The notes under the pieces are model-generated. The model searched no databases. It was not told where the DNA came from and worked only from the letters and a program-made list of their open reading frames with translations. The position numbers and the translations under genes were made by a program. This document shows, piece by piece, positions 1 through 5,638 of a DNA stretch of 7,117 nt (positions within the stretch are counted from its first letter, which is position 1; each line of letters starts with the position of its first letter). This stretch comes from Gammaproteobacteria bacterium (lineage in GTDB: Bacteria > Pseudomonadota > Gammaproteobacteria > SZUA-21): NCBI GenBank assembly GCA_027021095.1, contig JALUUZ010000512.1:1-7117 (forward strand), written 5' to 3'.

Positions 1-191
1 CAGATCTCCTGTTCATCCTTGACCAGCACCGGCACTTTATGGCCGTAGCGCTCCAGTAACGCCTCGCTGTCCTCGATCGCCACGGTATCGATCTCCAGGT
101 TGAACCGCGGTTGACAGGCTGCAAGCTCGGCCACCATCTGCTCACATAGATGGCACCCTGTTTTGATATAAATCGTTACTCGGTTTTGCAA
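1..191 (-). CDS. Glutaredoxin-like thiol-disulfide protein (partial, C-terminus off the left edge)
   Basis: About 63 codons are present. The protein opens MQNRVTIYIKTGCHLCEQM, a beta strand followed by a CxxC redox motif (Cys13, Cys16), and continues with EIDTVAIEDSEALLERYGHKVPVLV, which includes the cis-proline segment (KVPVL) of the thioredoxin fold. This fits the short, roughly 80-residue glutaredoxin family (DUF836-like) often found near sigma-E and lepA genes in gammaproteobacteria. The likely role is a cytosolic dithiol redox protein; its substrate is unknown. The start is inferred: the frame is closed by a TAG 12 bases upstream, and the only usual start after it is TTG at 191, behind a weak purine-rich AGAGCGGG. 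It lies 184 bp downstream of rseC on the same strand and has its own candidate promoter. The family call is fairly safe; the exact start is not. Confidence 0.8.
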   Translation of the reverse strand, partial: MQNRVTIYIKTGCHLCEQMVAELAACQPRFNLEIDTVAIEDSEALLERYGHKVPVLVKDEQEI

Positions 192-311
192 AATCCCGCT
201 CTATGTCGTCACTGGAAAAACCCGGCGCTATTATGACACACTCCCGCACCAAGACACGAACCGCACCGGCACCCGCCGAAGAATGCAGGTATTTTCTTGA
301 AAAATCAATGA

Positions 312-340
312 AGTATAGTGATATCCTAAAAAAGAATCAA
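312..340 (-). promoter_or_regulatory. Candidate sigma-70 promoter for the glutaredoxin-like gene
   Basis: On the minus strand TTGATT (340-335) is followed by a 17-base spacer and TATACT (317-312). The -35 matches consensus at 4 of 6 positions and the -10 at 5 of 6, with ideal spacing, in an AT-rich patch. Transcription would begin near 305, giving a leader of about 115 bases before the TTG start at 191. The rest of the 192-375 gap contains no convincing gene and no clear terminator behind rseC; only a weak GC-rich stretch followed by a T-run (about 329-360) is seen there, so read-through from rseC remains possible. Confidence 0.45.
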
Positions 341-375
341 GCGCACGCCAACGCCGGCAGGGCACAGCAAACCCG

Positions 376-840
376 CTACAGGCGGCGCAGAATCACCGGG
401 GCGGTTTCCGGTGCGGCGGTCAACCGCTGTGCGCGCCGCCGGGCGAACCGGAACCCGAGGTAGAAGCCGGCCGCGCCCGACAGGATCGAAACCAGGTTGG
501 CGGTCGACGCCAGGCCGGCACCAGGCTGCAGTGACACCACCAACTGGTAGCCGGCAATCGCAAACGCCAACAGAAAAAACAGCGGCACCAGGTAAAGGAT
601 CAGGGCACTGAACAACACCACGCGTTCACTGATCCCAATCAGCACCCGGTCACCGCCGTGCAGCGGCAACTGCCCCGTGCGCACCTTCAGGAGCGTCGCC
701 CGGGGACGGAAAAGCTTGGTCAGCGCAGACTGGCCACAGCCTGCCTTGCTGCTGCACTGCCCGCAGGCCGAACCGCTTTCAGCCTCGAGCCACGCATAGC
801 CCGGCGCAGTCTTGACCACACGTGCCGCCTGTTCAATCAT
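376..840 (-). CDS. rseC: RseC/MucC, sigma-E positive regulator, inner-membrane protein
   Basis: The 154-residue protein has the family's layout: a cytoplasmic N-terminal part with a cysteine cluster (Cys26, Cys29, Cys35; C-x2-C-x5-C), then two membrane segments at about residues 74-97 (rich in Leu, Phe and Val) and 114-132, ending in a basic tail with an RRR run. Length is normal for RseC. In E. coli RseC modestly promotes sigma-E activity, and RseC-type proteins are also linked to reduction of the SoxR iron-sulfur sensor (RsxABCDGE-RseC system). The cysteine cluster suggests metal or redox binding, but that is inference here. The start ATG overlaps the end of rseB by eight bases (ATGATTGA), so translation is probably coupled. 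It is the last gene of the rpoE operon. The usual DegP/MucD protease gene of pseudomonad-type operons does not follow it. Confidence 0.92.
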   Translation of the reverse strand: MIEQAARVVKTAPGYAWLEAESGSACGQCSSKAGCGQSALTKLFRPRATLLKVRTGQLPLHGGDRVLIGISERVVLFSALILYLVPLFFLLAFAIAGYQLVVSLQPGAGLASTANLVSILSGAAGFYLGFRFARRRAQRLTAAPETAPVILRRL

Positions 841-1855
841 TTGGCTCCCCGCCTGGTTTTGCCGGTTTCGATAACATCCTGACCGATTTGCCGATCAAGG
901 CCACGGTCGCCGCCGGGACTTCACCGACCACGGTGATCTGGTAGCCGTCGACGACCTTGCCAAAGGCGTTGACCGCGCCCATGCGCGAAAGCCCGCGCAA
1001 CGGCATCTTCTTTTGCTTGCCGGGTTTCTCGATGTAGACCGACACTGACGACAGGCCGTCGGTATAGACATAATGATCGACCGGCATCTTGCTGGTCGGC
1101 AGGCCGTGTTCGGCATACATCTTCAATTTGTAGCCCGGCGGCAGCCGGCCGATCTTCCAGTGTTTCGGTGCCTGCTGGATCACCGGCTTCTGCAACTGCT
1201 GGTAGAGTTTGAAACCTGTTTTCGGAACGCCCGGCTGCAATGCCTTGTCGTCGATATGATCGACGATCTTCAAGCTGGTAAACATCAACTGCTCGATGAT
1301 AGTACCTTTGACATCGACCACATCCGATTTCAACAGCATTGCTGTCTTCTTGTCGAGCCACAGGCGGTGTCCGTAACGGTAACGGTCTTTCGGAATCACC
1401 GCGATCACCTTGGTGTGCATCCCGGCAATGCGGCCGTCGCCGACGACCTTGAACGAATAGTGCTGTTTCAACGCCGGCAAGAACTGCAGCAGGGCTTCCG
1501 GAACGATTTTACGGCTGCGGCTTTTCTCCACCACGACCGATTTCTTGTCCGGCAGAATACAGGTCAGGCGGTTCTGGTCACGGATGATTTCCCGGGCAGC
1601 ACCGTTGAGCGACACCAGGCGTTCACGCTCCCCGTTGGCATCCACCTTGTGAATGATCCGCATCGCCTCGATCTGCTTGTGATGGATATAGACAAAGGTA
1701 CCCCGGTAATTCAGGGTCTTGACCGCCGTCGCCATGCGCTGCAACCATTTGACGGCGTCTGCGTCGGTCTGTGCCGCAAAGACACCCTGGACCAGCGCCC
1801 ACAAACAGCCAATGAGTACGACACGCAACTCAGCGTCCTCCAGTCCTGGTGTCAT
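833..1855 (-). CDS. rseB: RseB/MucB, periplasmic regulator of anti-sigma-E factor RseA
   Basis: RseB binds the periplasmic domain of RseA, shields it from DegS, and releases it when off-pathway LPS or lipoprotein builds up. The 340-residue frame has a hydrophobic secretion signal (residues 12-27, ending VFAAQ), a LolA-like N-terminal domain to about 220 (motifs YRGTFVYIH, RERLVSLNG), and the conserved C-terminal domain from about 235 (HYVYTDGLSSVSVYIE, RMGAVNAFGKVVDGYQITVVGE). The ATG at 1855 overlaps the rseA stop as ATGA. However, the residues that ATG adds (MTPGLEDAE) put three acids in the signal-peptide n-region and have no good ribosome site. A TTG at 1828 (codon 10) sits eight bases after GGAGG and would give a normal MRVVLIG start and a 331-residue protein. 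I keep the longer frame as the outer limit but favour 1828. An LIGC tetrapeptide resembles a lipobox, but the hydrophobic stretch continues past it, so ordinary secretion is likelier. Confidence 0.93.
   Translation of the reverse strand: MTPGLEDAELRVVLIGCLWALVQGVFAAQTDADAVKWLQRMATAVKTLNYRGTFVYIHHKQIEAMRIIHKVDANGERERLVSLNGAAREIIRDQNRLTCILPDKKSVVVEKSRSRKIVPEALLQFLPALKQHYSFKVVGDGRIAGMHTKVIAVIPKDRYRYGHRLWLDKKTAMLLKSDVVDVKGTIIEQLMFTSLKIVDHIDDKALQPGVPKTGFKLYQQLQKPVIQQAPKHWKIGRLPPGYKLKMYAEHGLPTSKMPVDHYVYTDGLSSVSVYIEKPGKQKKMPLRGLSRMGAVNAFGKVVDGYQITVVGEVPAATVALIGKSVRMLSKPAKPGGEPND
1837..1841 (-). promoter_or_regulatory. Shine-Dalgarno site supporting a TTG start of rseB at 1828
   Basis: GGAGG reads 1841 to 1837 on the minus strand, eight bases before TTG (1828-1826), inside the longer rseB frame. 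It is far better than anything ahead of the ATG at 1855. Starting here removes the acidic residues in front of the hydrophobic signal core. Confidence 0.5.
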
Positions 1856-2427
1856 TCGGCATCGTAGCCAGCCACCTGCACGAAATTAAACAGCCCCTTC
1901 AGGCCGGTACTGGAAGTGTATTCACTATGGTTGACCAGCAGGCTGTTCAACCTCGAACTGACTTCCTTCTCGCTGACCGACCAGCGTGTTCCCCTGTTAT
2001 GCTGCTGATACCTGCTCTCAGCGATATTGTTACCCTTCACCGTGGATTCCGGCACCTGCAGCAGACGGATACCGAGCACCGTCACTACTGCCACGGAAGC
2101 GGCGAGCGCAACCCCTGCCAAGGACTTTTTCCAACGGCCTGAAACCACCTGCGCGGCGGTCTCCGGCTCCTGGGTACCTCCTGCCGGACCGGAATGGGGA
2201 GCCTCGAACCGCAGGCGCTCATGCAGGCGCCGGCTGAAATTGCGATCGACGCAGTCCGGGGTATGCTTGTTCAACGTATCCTTGATCAGTTGAAAACGGC
2301 TTGCCGTCTCCAGCAGTTCCGGGTTTGTTGCAAGCCGCTTCAACAACAAGGCGGTTTCTTCAGCAGAGAGTTCTCCGTCCAGGAACGCGGAAACCTGTTC
2401 ACGTAATTTTTCACTAGTCATCGTCAT
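1852..2427 (-). CDS. rseA: RseA/MucA-type anti-sigma-E factor, single-pass membrane protein
   Basis: This protein holds RpoE inactive at the inner membrane and is destroyed stepwise by DegS, RseP and ClpXP on envelope stress (known of the family). About 191 residues are present. The N-terminal anti-sigma domain (about 1-75) begins SEKLREQVSAFLDGELS, the typical RseA_N opening. One membrane segment (about 103-123, Ala/Val/Leu-rich) is preceded by the basic RWKK. The periplasmic tail ends STGLKGLFNFVQVAGYDAE, similar to the end of MucA. Three starts are close together: GTG 2430, ATG 2427 and ATG 2421. AAAGGG (2441-2436) is eight bases from ATG 2427, and AAGG (2433-2430) is eight from ATG 2421, so either ATG is credible. 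The gene lies 56 bases after rpoE and overlaps rseB by ATGA, keeping anti-sigma and sensor in step. Confidence 0.92.
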   Translation of the reverse strand: MTMTSEKLREQVSAFLDGELSAEETALLLKRLATNPELLETASRFQLIKDTLNKHTPDCVDRNFSRRLHERLRFEAPHSGPAGGTQEPETAAQVVSGRWKKSLAGVALAASVAVVTVLGIRLLQVPESTVKGNNIAESRYQQHNRGTRWSVSEKEVSSRLNSLLVNHSEYTSSTGLKGLFNFVQVAGYDAE

Positions 2428-2483
2428 CACCTTGACCCTTTCGGCTGCCTGTTTGCAACGTCCGATTCATCTTACTTACATCC

Positions 2484-3056
2484 CTATATCAATCCGTTCA
2501 ACTTATTGTCGATCGCCTCGCGAGCCCGGAAAATCCTCGAGCGCACAGTACCGACCGGACATTCCATGGTGATCGCAATCTCTTCATAACTCATGCCTTC
2601 GAATTCACGCAGCGTGATCGCCGTTTTCAGGTCCTCCGGCAGATCACTGATCGCCTTGTAAATCACTTTTTCGATCTCGTCTCTGGCCACCAGCGACTCC
2701 GGCGTGTCGGTCTCTTTGAGTAACACCGCGCTCTCGTACTGCTCCGCCTCGACGGCATCGATGTCTGCGGCCGGCGGCCGGCGATCCAGCGCCACCAGGT
2801 GATTCTTGGCCGTATTGATCGCAATGCGGTACAGCCAGGTATAAAAAGCACTGTCACCGCGAAACCGGGGTATGGCACGGTAAGCCTTGATAAACGCCTC
2901 CTGGGCCACATCGAGCGCCTCGCTCGTGTCTTTGACATAGCGCGAAACCAGGCTGACGATCCGATGCTGGTACTTGCTTACCAGAATATCGAAGGCTGCC
3001 TTCTCACCCTTTTGCACCTGCAGAACCAGTTCCTGATCGCTTGTCTCTTCGCCCAT
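2484..3056 (-). CDS. rpoE: RpoE/AlgU, extracytoplasmic-function sigma factor sigma-E
   Basis: The 190-residue protein is a full-length ECF sigma factor directing RNA polymerase to envelope-stress promoters. Region 2 is at about 24-92 (DVAQEAFIKAYRA at 49-61, then FRGDSAFYTWLYRIAINTAK for -10 recognition and melting). Region 4 is at about 135-187 (LPEDLKTAITLREFEGMSYEEIA, then CPVGTVRSRIFRAREAID as the helix-turn-helix that reads the -35). The match to E. coli RpoE is strong all along, including the linker RRPP and DAVEAE. The ATG at 3056 follows AAGGGG (3070-3065) by eight bases, an excellent ribosome site. It is first in the rpoE-rseABC operon, divergent from nadB, as in many gammaproteobacteria. 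A candidate sigma-E promoter upstream implies autoregulation. Confidence 0.97.
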   Translation of the reverse strand: MGEETSDQELVLQVQKGEKAAFDILVSKYQHRIVSLVSRYVKDTSEALDVAQEAFIKAYRAIPRFRGDSAFYTWLYRIAINTAKNHLVALDRRPPAADIDAVEAEQYESAVLLKETDTPESLVARDEIEKVIYKAISDLPEDLKTAITLREFEGMSYEEIAITMECPVGTVRSRIFRAREAIDNKLNGLI

Positions 3057-3073
3057 CCGGGCTACCCCTTCTC

Positions 3074-3089
3074 ACACGGTTCCCCGTGT
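3074..3089 (-). promoter_or_regulatory. Stem-loop with GNRA tetraloop in the rpoE 5' leader
   Basis: Read on the minus strand this is ACACGG-GGAA-CCGTGT: a perfect 6-bp stem closed by GGAA, which fits the GNRA tetraloop class. It ends three bases before the AAGGGG ribosome site of rpoE, and the predicted sigma-E transcript would begin only one or two bases ahead of it. It could stabilise the 5' end or tune ribosome access; the function is inferred. Confidence 0.5.
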
Positions 3090-3097
3090 CTAGCTTA

Positions 3098-3124
3098 ATA
3101 GACCAACCTGGGTTCCAAAGGTTC
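3098..3124 (-). promoter_or_regulatory. Candidate sigma-E (self-regulated) promoter of rpoE
   Basis: On the minus strand GAACCT (3124-3119) is separated by 16 bases from TCTAT (3102-3098). The sigma-E/AlgU consensus is roughly GAACTT, 16-17 bases, TCtgA, so the -35 matches 5 of 6 and the -10 3 of 5, with correct spacing. Transcription would start near 3091, about 35 bases before the rpoE ATG. Autoregulation of rpoE by its own promoter is well known in the family, which raises the odds. A second GGAAC core (3116-3112) lies within the spacer and makes the exact register uncertain. Confidence 0.45.
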
Positions 3125-3125
3125 T

Positions 3126-3153
3126 ATTCTCTGGCCAAATTGATCCGTGTCAA
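3126..3153 (-). promoter_or_regulatory. Candidate sigma-70 promoter upstream of rpoE
   Basis: The minus strand carries a perfect TTGACA (3153-3148), a 16-base spacer and GAGAAT (3131-3126; 4 of 6 to TATAAT). It lies just upstream of the sigma-E candidate, the tandem housekeeping plus stress layout seen for rpoE elsewhere. The weak -10 keeps confidence low. Confidence 0.3.
3140..3153. promoter_or_regulatory. FNR/ANR-like operator half-site pair
   Basis: TTGAT-CCGT-GTCAA matches the FNR/ANR consensus TTGAT-N4-ATCAA at 9 of 10 fixed positions. Its right half on the minus strand is the TTGACA used as the candidate sigma-70 -35 of rpoE, and its centre is about 55 bases upstream of the predicted sigma-E start. 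Binding would most simply compete with the sigma-70 promoter. Whether this organism has an FNR-type regulator cannot be seen here. Confidence 0.3.
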
Positions 3154-3302
3154 CAATACCGCTAAAAACGCCACTAAAAGCAGGCAAAGACCGCGGCTGC
3201 AGTGCCGCCCGTCCTGCCCGCCCCACGCACCGGCTCGCTGTGAACGGGACAGGCAATGCGCACCGGAACAAAACGGCGCCGCTGTCTGCTGTTCTGCACC
3301 AT

Positions 3303-3313
3303 TATACAGTATA
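3303..3313. repeat. Short perfect palindrome TATAC-A-GTATA
   Basis: An 11-base odd palindrome in the AT-rich part of the rpoE-nadB gap, about 80 bases before the first TATAAT of nadB. It could be an operator, or simply AT-rich promoter DNA; no regulator is suggested by its sequence. Confidence 0.25.
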
Positions 3314-3390
3314 TTACGCTACCGACCTCACACAGCCTGCCGTGTTCACGTTGTATACCGATAGTGCTCGTTTTTGCAGCCACGACTCAG

Positions 3391-3428
3391 TATAATCAAA
3401 CACCTGGACGGCTTGGATTATTTATAAT
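3391..3428 (+). promoter_or_regulatory. Possible nadB promoter region with two TATAAT hexamers
   Basis: Exact TATAAT hexamers occur at 3391-3396 and 3423-3428 in an AT-rich stretch pointing to nadB. Neither has a recognisable -35 at 15-19 bases and neither is an extended -10 (no TGn). If used, starts would be near 3403 or 3435, giving leaders of about 80 or 45 bases. An activator or a degenerate -35 would be needed. Confidence 0.3.
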
Positions 3429-3452
3429 GACTTCAGCCACTTGAATACCAAC

Positions 3453-3479
3453 CCCGGCAAAACCCGACAGCGGGCCGGG
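3453..3479 (+). promoter_or_regulatory. GC-rich hairpin directly before the nadB start
   Basis: CCCGGC (3453-3458) pairs with GCCGGG (3474-3479), and an inner CCG/CGG closes an ACAG loop. The stem ends two bases before the ATG at 3482 and contains the only purine-rich ribosome-site candidates for that start, so it could hold back translation. If translation starts at ATG 3494 the stem is 14 bases away and matters less. Confidence 0.4.
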
Positions 3480-3481
3480 AA

Positions 3482-5140
3482 ATGGGCAACACGATGAACA
3501 GCCAAAAATATGCTGACGTGCTGGTAATCGGCAGCGGTGCTGCCGGACTGACGGTCGCGCTGAAGCTTGCGCCCTCCCTGTCTGTCGCCTTGGTGTCGAA
3601 AAACAGCCTGGCTGAAGGCTCCAGCCTGTATGCACAGGGTGGCATCGCAGCGGTGCTCGACCAACAAGACGACTCGTTTGCCGCGCACATCGAAGACACC
3701 CTCGAGGCCGGTGCCGGCCTGTGTGATCCGGAGGTCGTCCGGTTTACGGTCGAAAAAGGCCCGCAGGCAGTCCGCTGGCTGATCGACCAGGGCGTTCGTT
3801 TCAGTTACCAGGATCCGGACCAGCCTGACCGCGGATACCACCTGACCAAGGAAGGCGGACACAGTCACCGCCGGGTGCTCCACGCCGCAGACGCCACCGG
3901 GCTTGCGATCGAAACCACGCTTGAGCAGCAAGTCAAGCAGCACCCCAACATTGCGGTCTACGAACAACACCTGGCGATCGACCTGATTACCACAGAAAAG
4001 CTCGGGCTGTCGCCCAACCGCTGTGTCGGTGCGTATGTGTTTGACAAAGCCAGCCGTCATATCGAAGTCTTTCGCGCCCGCTTCGTCGTCCTTGCCACCG
4101 GTGGTGCAAGCAAGGTCTACCTGTACACCAGCAACCCGGACAGCTCCACCGGAGACGGTATTGCGATGGCCTGGCGTGCTGGATGCCGGATTGCCAACAT
4201 GGAATTCAACCAGTTCCATCCGACCTGCCTGTACCACCCGCACGCCAAGTCCTACCTGATCACCGAGGCGATTCGCGGTGAAGGCGGCAAACTGCTGCTG
4301 CCGGATGGCAGCCGTTTTATGCAGCGCTTCGATTCACGCGGAGAACTGGCACCGCGTGATATCGTCGCGCGCGCGATCGATCACGAAATGAAACGCCTTG
4401 GCAGCGATTTCGTGTATCTCGACATCAGCCACAAACCATCGAAATTCATCACCACGCATTTCCCCAATGTCTATGCCAAGTGCCTCGAGTTCGGCTACAA
4501 CCTCTGTACCCAGCCGATCCCGGTGGTGCCGGCGGCACACTACACCTGCGGCGGGGTACTGACCGATCTCAACGCCACGACCGACATCGCGGGCCTGTAT
4601 GCGATCGGCGAGACCGCCTGTACGCTGCTGCATGGCGCAAACAGAATGGCCAGCAACTCACTGCTCGAATGCCTGGTGTTTGCGATGGCCGCACAGCAGC
4701 ATATTCTTGCCTCGGCGGACAAGGTCAAACCACCCCCCGCACTGCCGGAATGGGATGAAAGCCGGGTCACCGACTCCGATGAAGAGGTCGTGGTAGCGCA
4801 CAACTGGGACGAACTGCGCCGCTTCATGTGGGACTACGTCGGCATCGTACGCACCAACAAGCGGCTGCAACGCGCCGCCAGCCGGGTCGATCTGCTGCTG
4901 CACGAGATCGACGAATACTACGGTAATTTCCGCGTCACCAACGACCTGATCGAATTGCGTAACCTGACCGTGGTCGCCGACCTGATCATCCGCTCCGCAC
5001 GCCAGCGGCGCGAAAGCCGCGGCCTGCACTACACGCTCGATTACCCGCGTCCTGACAACAGCAAAACACCGCAGCCAACGATCCTGCAGGCCGCCAGAAG
5101 ATTTTCAACCGACAATTCGTTTCTGGTCCCGGTAAACTAA
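3482..5140 (+). CDS. nadB: L-aspartate oxidase (quinolinate synthase subunit B)
   Basis: NadB oxidises L-aspartate to iminoaspartate with FAD, using oxygen or fumarate as acceptor; NadA then makes quinolinate for NAD. The 552-residue protein has the FAD dinucleotide motif GSGAAGL (17-23), YAQGGIAA (50-57), EGGHSHRRVLHAADATG (124-140, the glutamate of this motif being catalytic in E. coli), FHPT (245-248), the PRD arginine (292), AAHYTCGG (351-358), NRMASNSLLE (387-396) and a helical C-terminal domain with ESRG.H (511-516). Residues matching E. coli catalytic Glu121, His244, Arg290, His351 and Arg386 are present. The position of the FAD-linking histidine of SdhA is Ser47, so FAD is bound non-covalently. 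Length is slightly above the E. coli 540. A start at ATG 3494 (MNSQKYADVL) is equally plausible and closer to family N-termini. The gene diverges from rpoE and converges on ygfX. Confidence 0.97.
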   Translation: MGNTMNSQKYADVLVIGSGAAGLTVALKLAPSLSVALVSKNSLAEGSSLYAQGGIAAVLDQQDDSFAAHIEDTLEAGAGLCDPEVVRFTVEKGPQAVRWLIDQGVRFSYQDPDQPDRGYHLTKEGGHSHRRVLHAADATGLAIETTLEQQVKQHPNIAVYEQHLAIDLITTEKLGLSPNRCVGAYVFDKASRHIEVFRARFVVLATGGASKVYLYTSNPDSSTGDGIAMAWRAGCRIANMEFNQFHPTCLYHPHAKSYLITEAIRGEGGKLLLPDGSRFMQRFDSRGELAPRDIVARAIDHEMKRLGSDFVYLDISHKPSKFITTHFPNVYAKCLEFGYNLCTQPIPVVPAAHYTCGGVLTDLNATTDIAGLYAIGETACTLLHGANRMASNSLLECLVFAMAAQQHILASADKVKPPPALPEWDESRVTDSDEEVVVAHNWDELRRFMWDYVGIVRTNKRLQRAASRVDLLLHEIDEYYGNFRVTNDLIELRNLTVVADLIIRSARQRRESRGLHYTLDYPRPDNSKTPQPTILQAARRFSTDNSFLVPVN

Positions 5141-5143
5141 CCA

Positions 5144-5161
5144 CCGTTCGTAGCGAGACGG
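5144..5161. terminator. Possible bidirectional terminator hairpin after nadB
   Basis: CCGT-TCG pairs with CGA-(G)-ACGG around a TAG loop: seven base pairs with one bulged G, three bases after the nadB stop. No T-run follows on either strand, so intrinsic termination would be weak. The place, between two convergent genes only 60 bases apart, is where a shared terminator is expected. Confidence 0.3.
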
Positions 5162-5191
5162 AGCAAGGGTGTGGTATGGTTCCCAATGGGG

Positions 5192-5212
5192 TTGAGACTG
5201 TCAGGTCTCGAA
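5192..5212. repeat. Inverted repeat over the ygfX stop codon
   Basis: TTGAGAC and GTCTCGAA form a 5-bp perfect stem (GAGAC/GTCTC, 5194-5198 with 5205-5209), extendable by a G-T and a T-A pair, around a 6-base loop. The loop includes the ygfX stop (5201-5203). It lacks a T-run; it may protect or end the convergent transcripts. Confidence 0.3.
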
Positions 5213-5638
5213 GCGCAACCGGAGCAGCAGTTTGCGAAACAAGCCGGGGTCGATCGAATCCGGCATCAGTACCGTCGAGTATTTTTTGCGGCCGGTCGAC
5301 ATAAAATGCAACACCAGCATCCGTGGAAACACGAAGCTCGAAGGCAGCAGTTCCGCCTCGATCGATTTGCGTTCAGCGGTGATCAGCTTCCAGTTCCCTT
5401 CGTCGTCCCACACCATCACTTTGATCGACTTCTTGCCGCTACCGAGCACATAGATGTGCCAGCTGCCATAGAGCATGACAACGACACTGCCGACCAGGCC
5501 CGCCAACAGCCAGCCGGGCAGATCCAGATTGGCCACCACGCCCATCGCCATCCCGTGCAGCACCAGCAGCAGGATCGCCAGCTGGCGAGAACTGCGCGGC
5601 TCAATGTGTAGTGACTGCTCTGATTTGTTTAATGACAC
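5201..5638 (-). CDS. ygfX: YgfX/CptA-family membrane protein, partner of SdhE
   Basis: The 145-residue protein has a polar N-terminus, two membrane segments (about 19-38 and 41-64) and a soluble C-terminal part with the family pattern: W-x-L near 83, LLPSSFVFPRMLVLHF, LMPDSIDPGLFRKLLLRLR. YgfX (CptA) in enterobacteria is encoded with SdhE, binds it, and has been described as a toxin affecting FtsZ and MreB; that toxin-antitoxin role is disputed. Its presence directly after sdhE makes the assignment firm despite low sequence conservation. The start is GTG at 5638, supported by AGGAG (5650-5646) seven bases ahead; no other usual start fits before the first membrane segment. It therefore overlaps sdhE by 38 bases in another frame, and translation is probably coupled. 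Last gene of the sdh block. Confidence 0.85.
   Translation of the reverse strand: MSLNKSEQSLHIEPRSSRQLAILLLVLHGMAMGVVANLDLPGWLLAGLVGSVVVMLYGSWHIYVLGSGKKSIKVMVWDDEGNWKLITAERKSIEAELLPSSFVFPRMLVLHFMSTGRKKYSTVLMPDSIDPGLFRKLLLRLRFET

Larger units (their letters stand above)
3057..3481. other. Divergent intergenic region between rpoE and nadB
   Basis: There are 425 bases here without a convincing gene; the short open frames in it lack family features and ribosome sites. The rpoE side (3057-3153) holds a ribosome site, a small hairpin, two candidate promoters and an FNR-like box. The middle (3154-3300) is GC-rich, with an inverted repeat GCGGC-6-GCCGC at 3193-3208 that has no assigned role. From 3301 it turns AT-rich, with a perfect odd palindrome at 3303-3313, a CGTG-TT-CACG repeat at 3341-3350, two TATAAT hexamers and a GC-rich hairpin just before nadB. 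Confidence 0.8.

Noticed and set aside
329..360. Terminator behind rseC (GC-rich stretch followed by a T-run on the minus strand)
   Set aside because: Only 3-bp arms can be paired in the GC-rich part, too weak to call.
203..611. Plus-strand open frames of 86 and 66 codons across the rseC end and the 192-375 gap
   Set aside because: Composition is Arg/Pro/Thr-rich, as expected from reading a GC-rich gene backwards; no ribosome site or family motif.
1806..1822. LIGC near the RseB N-terminus as a lipoprotein signal
   Set aside because: The hydrophobic core continues well past the cysteine and an AxA-like cleavage region follows; RseB is a soluble periplasmic protein in the family. With the TTG start only seven residues would precede the cysteine.
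1073..1867. Plus-strand frame of 264 codons opposite rseB
   Set aside because: It lies wholly on the other strand of a clear RseB gene and shows no recognisable domain; it is a mirror of rseB codon bias.
3193..3208. GCGGC-6-GCCGC inverted repeat as a terminator or operator
   Set aside because: There is no adjacent T-run on the plus strand, no gene ends there, and the core is a chance-prone GC-rich palindrome; noted only within the intergenic description.
3147..3395. Several small frames in the rpoE-nadB gap as possible new small proteins
   Set aside because: They have no good ribosome site and unlikely composition, and they overlap the promoter signals.
3422..4243. Minus-strand frame of 273 codons opposite nadB
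   Set aside because: It is antisense to the conserved FAD domain of NadB, and no signal for it stands out.
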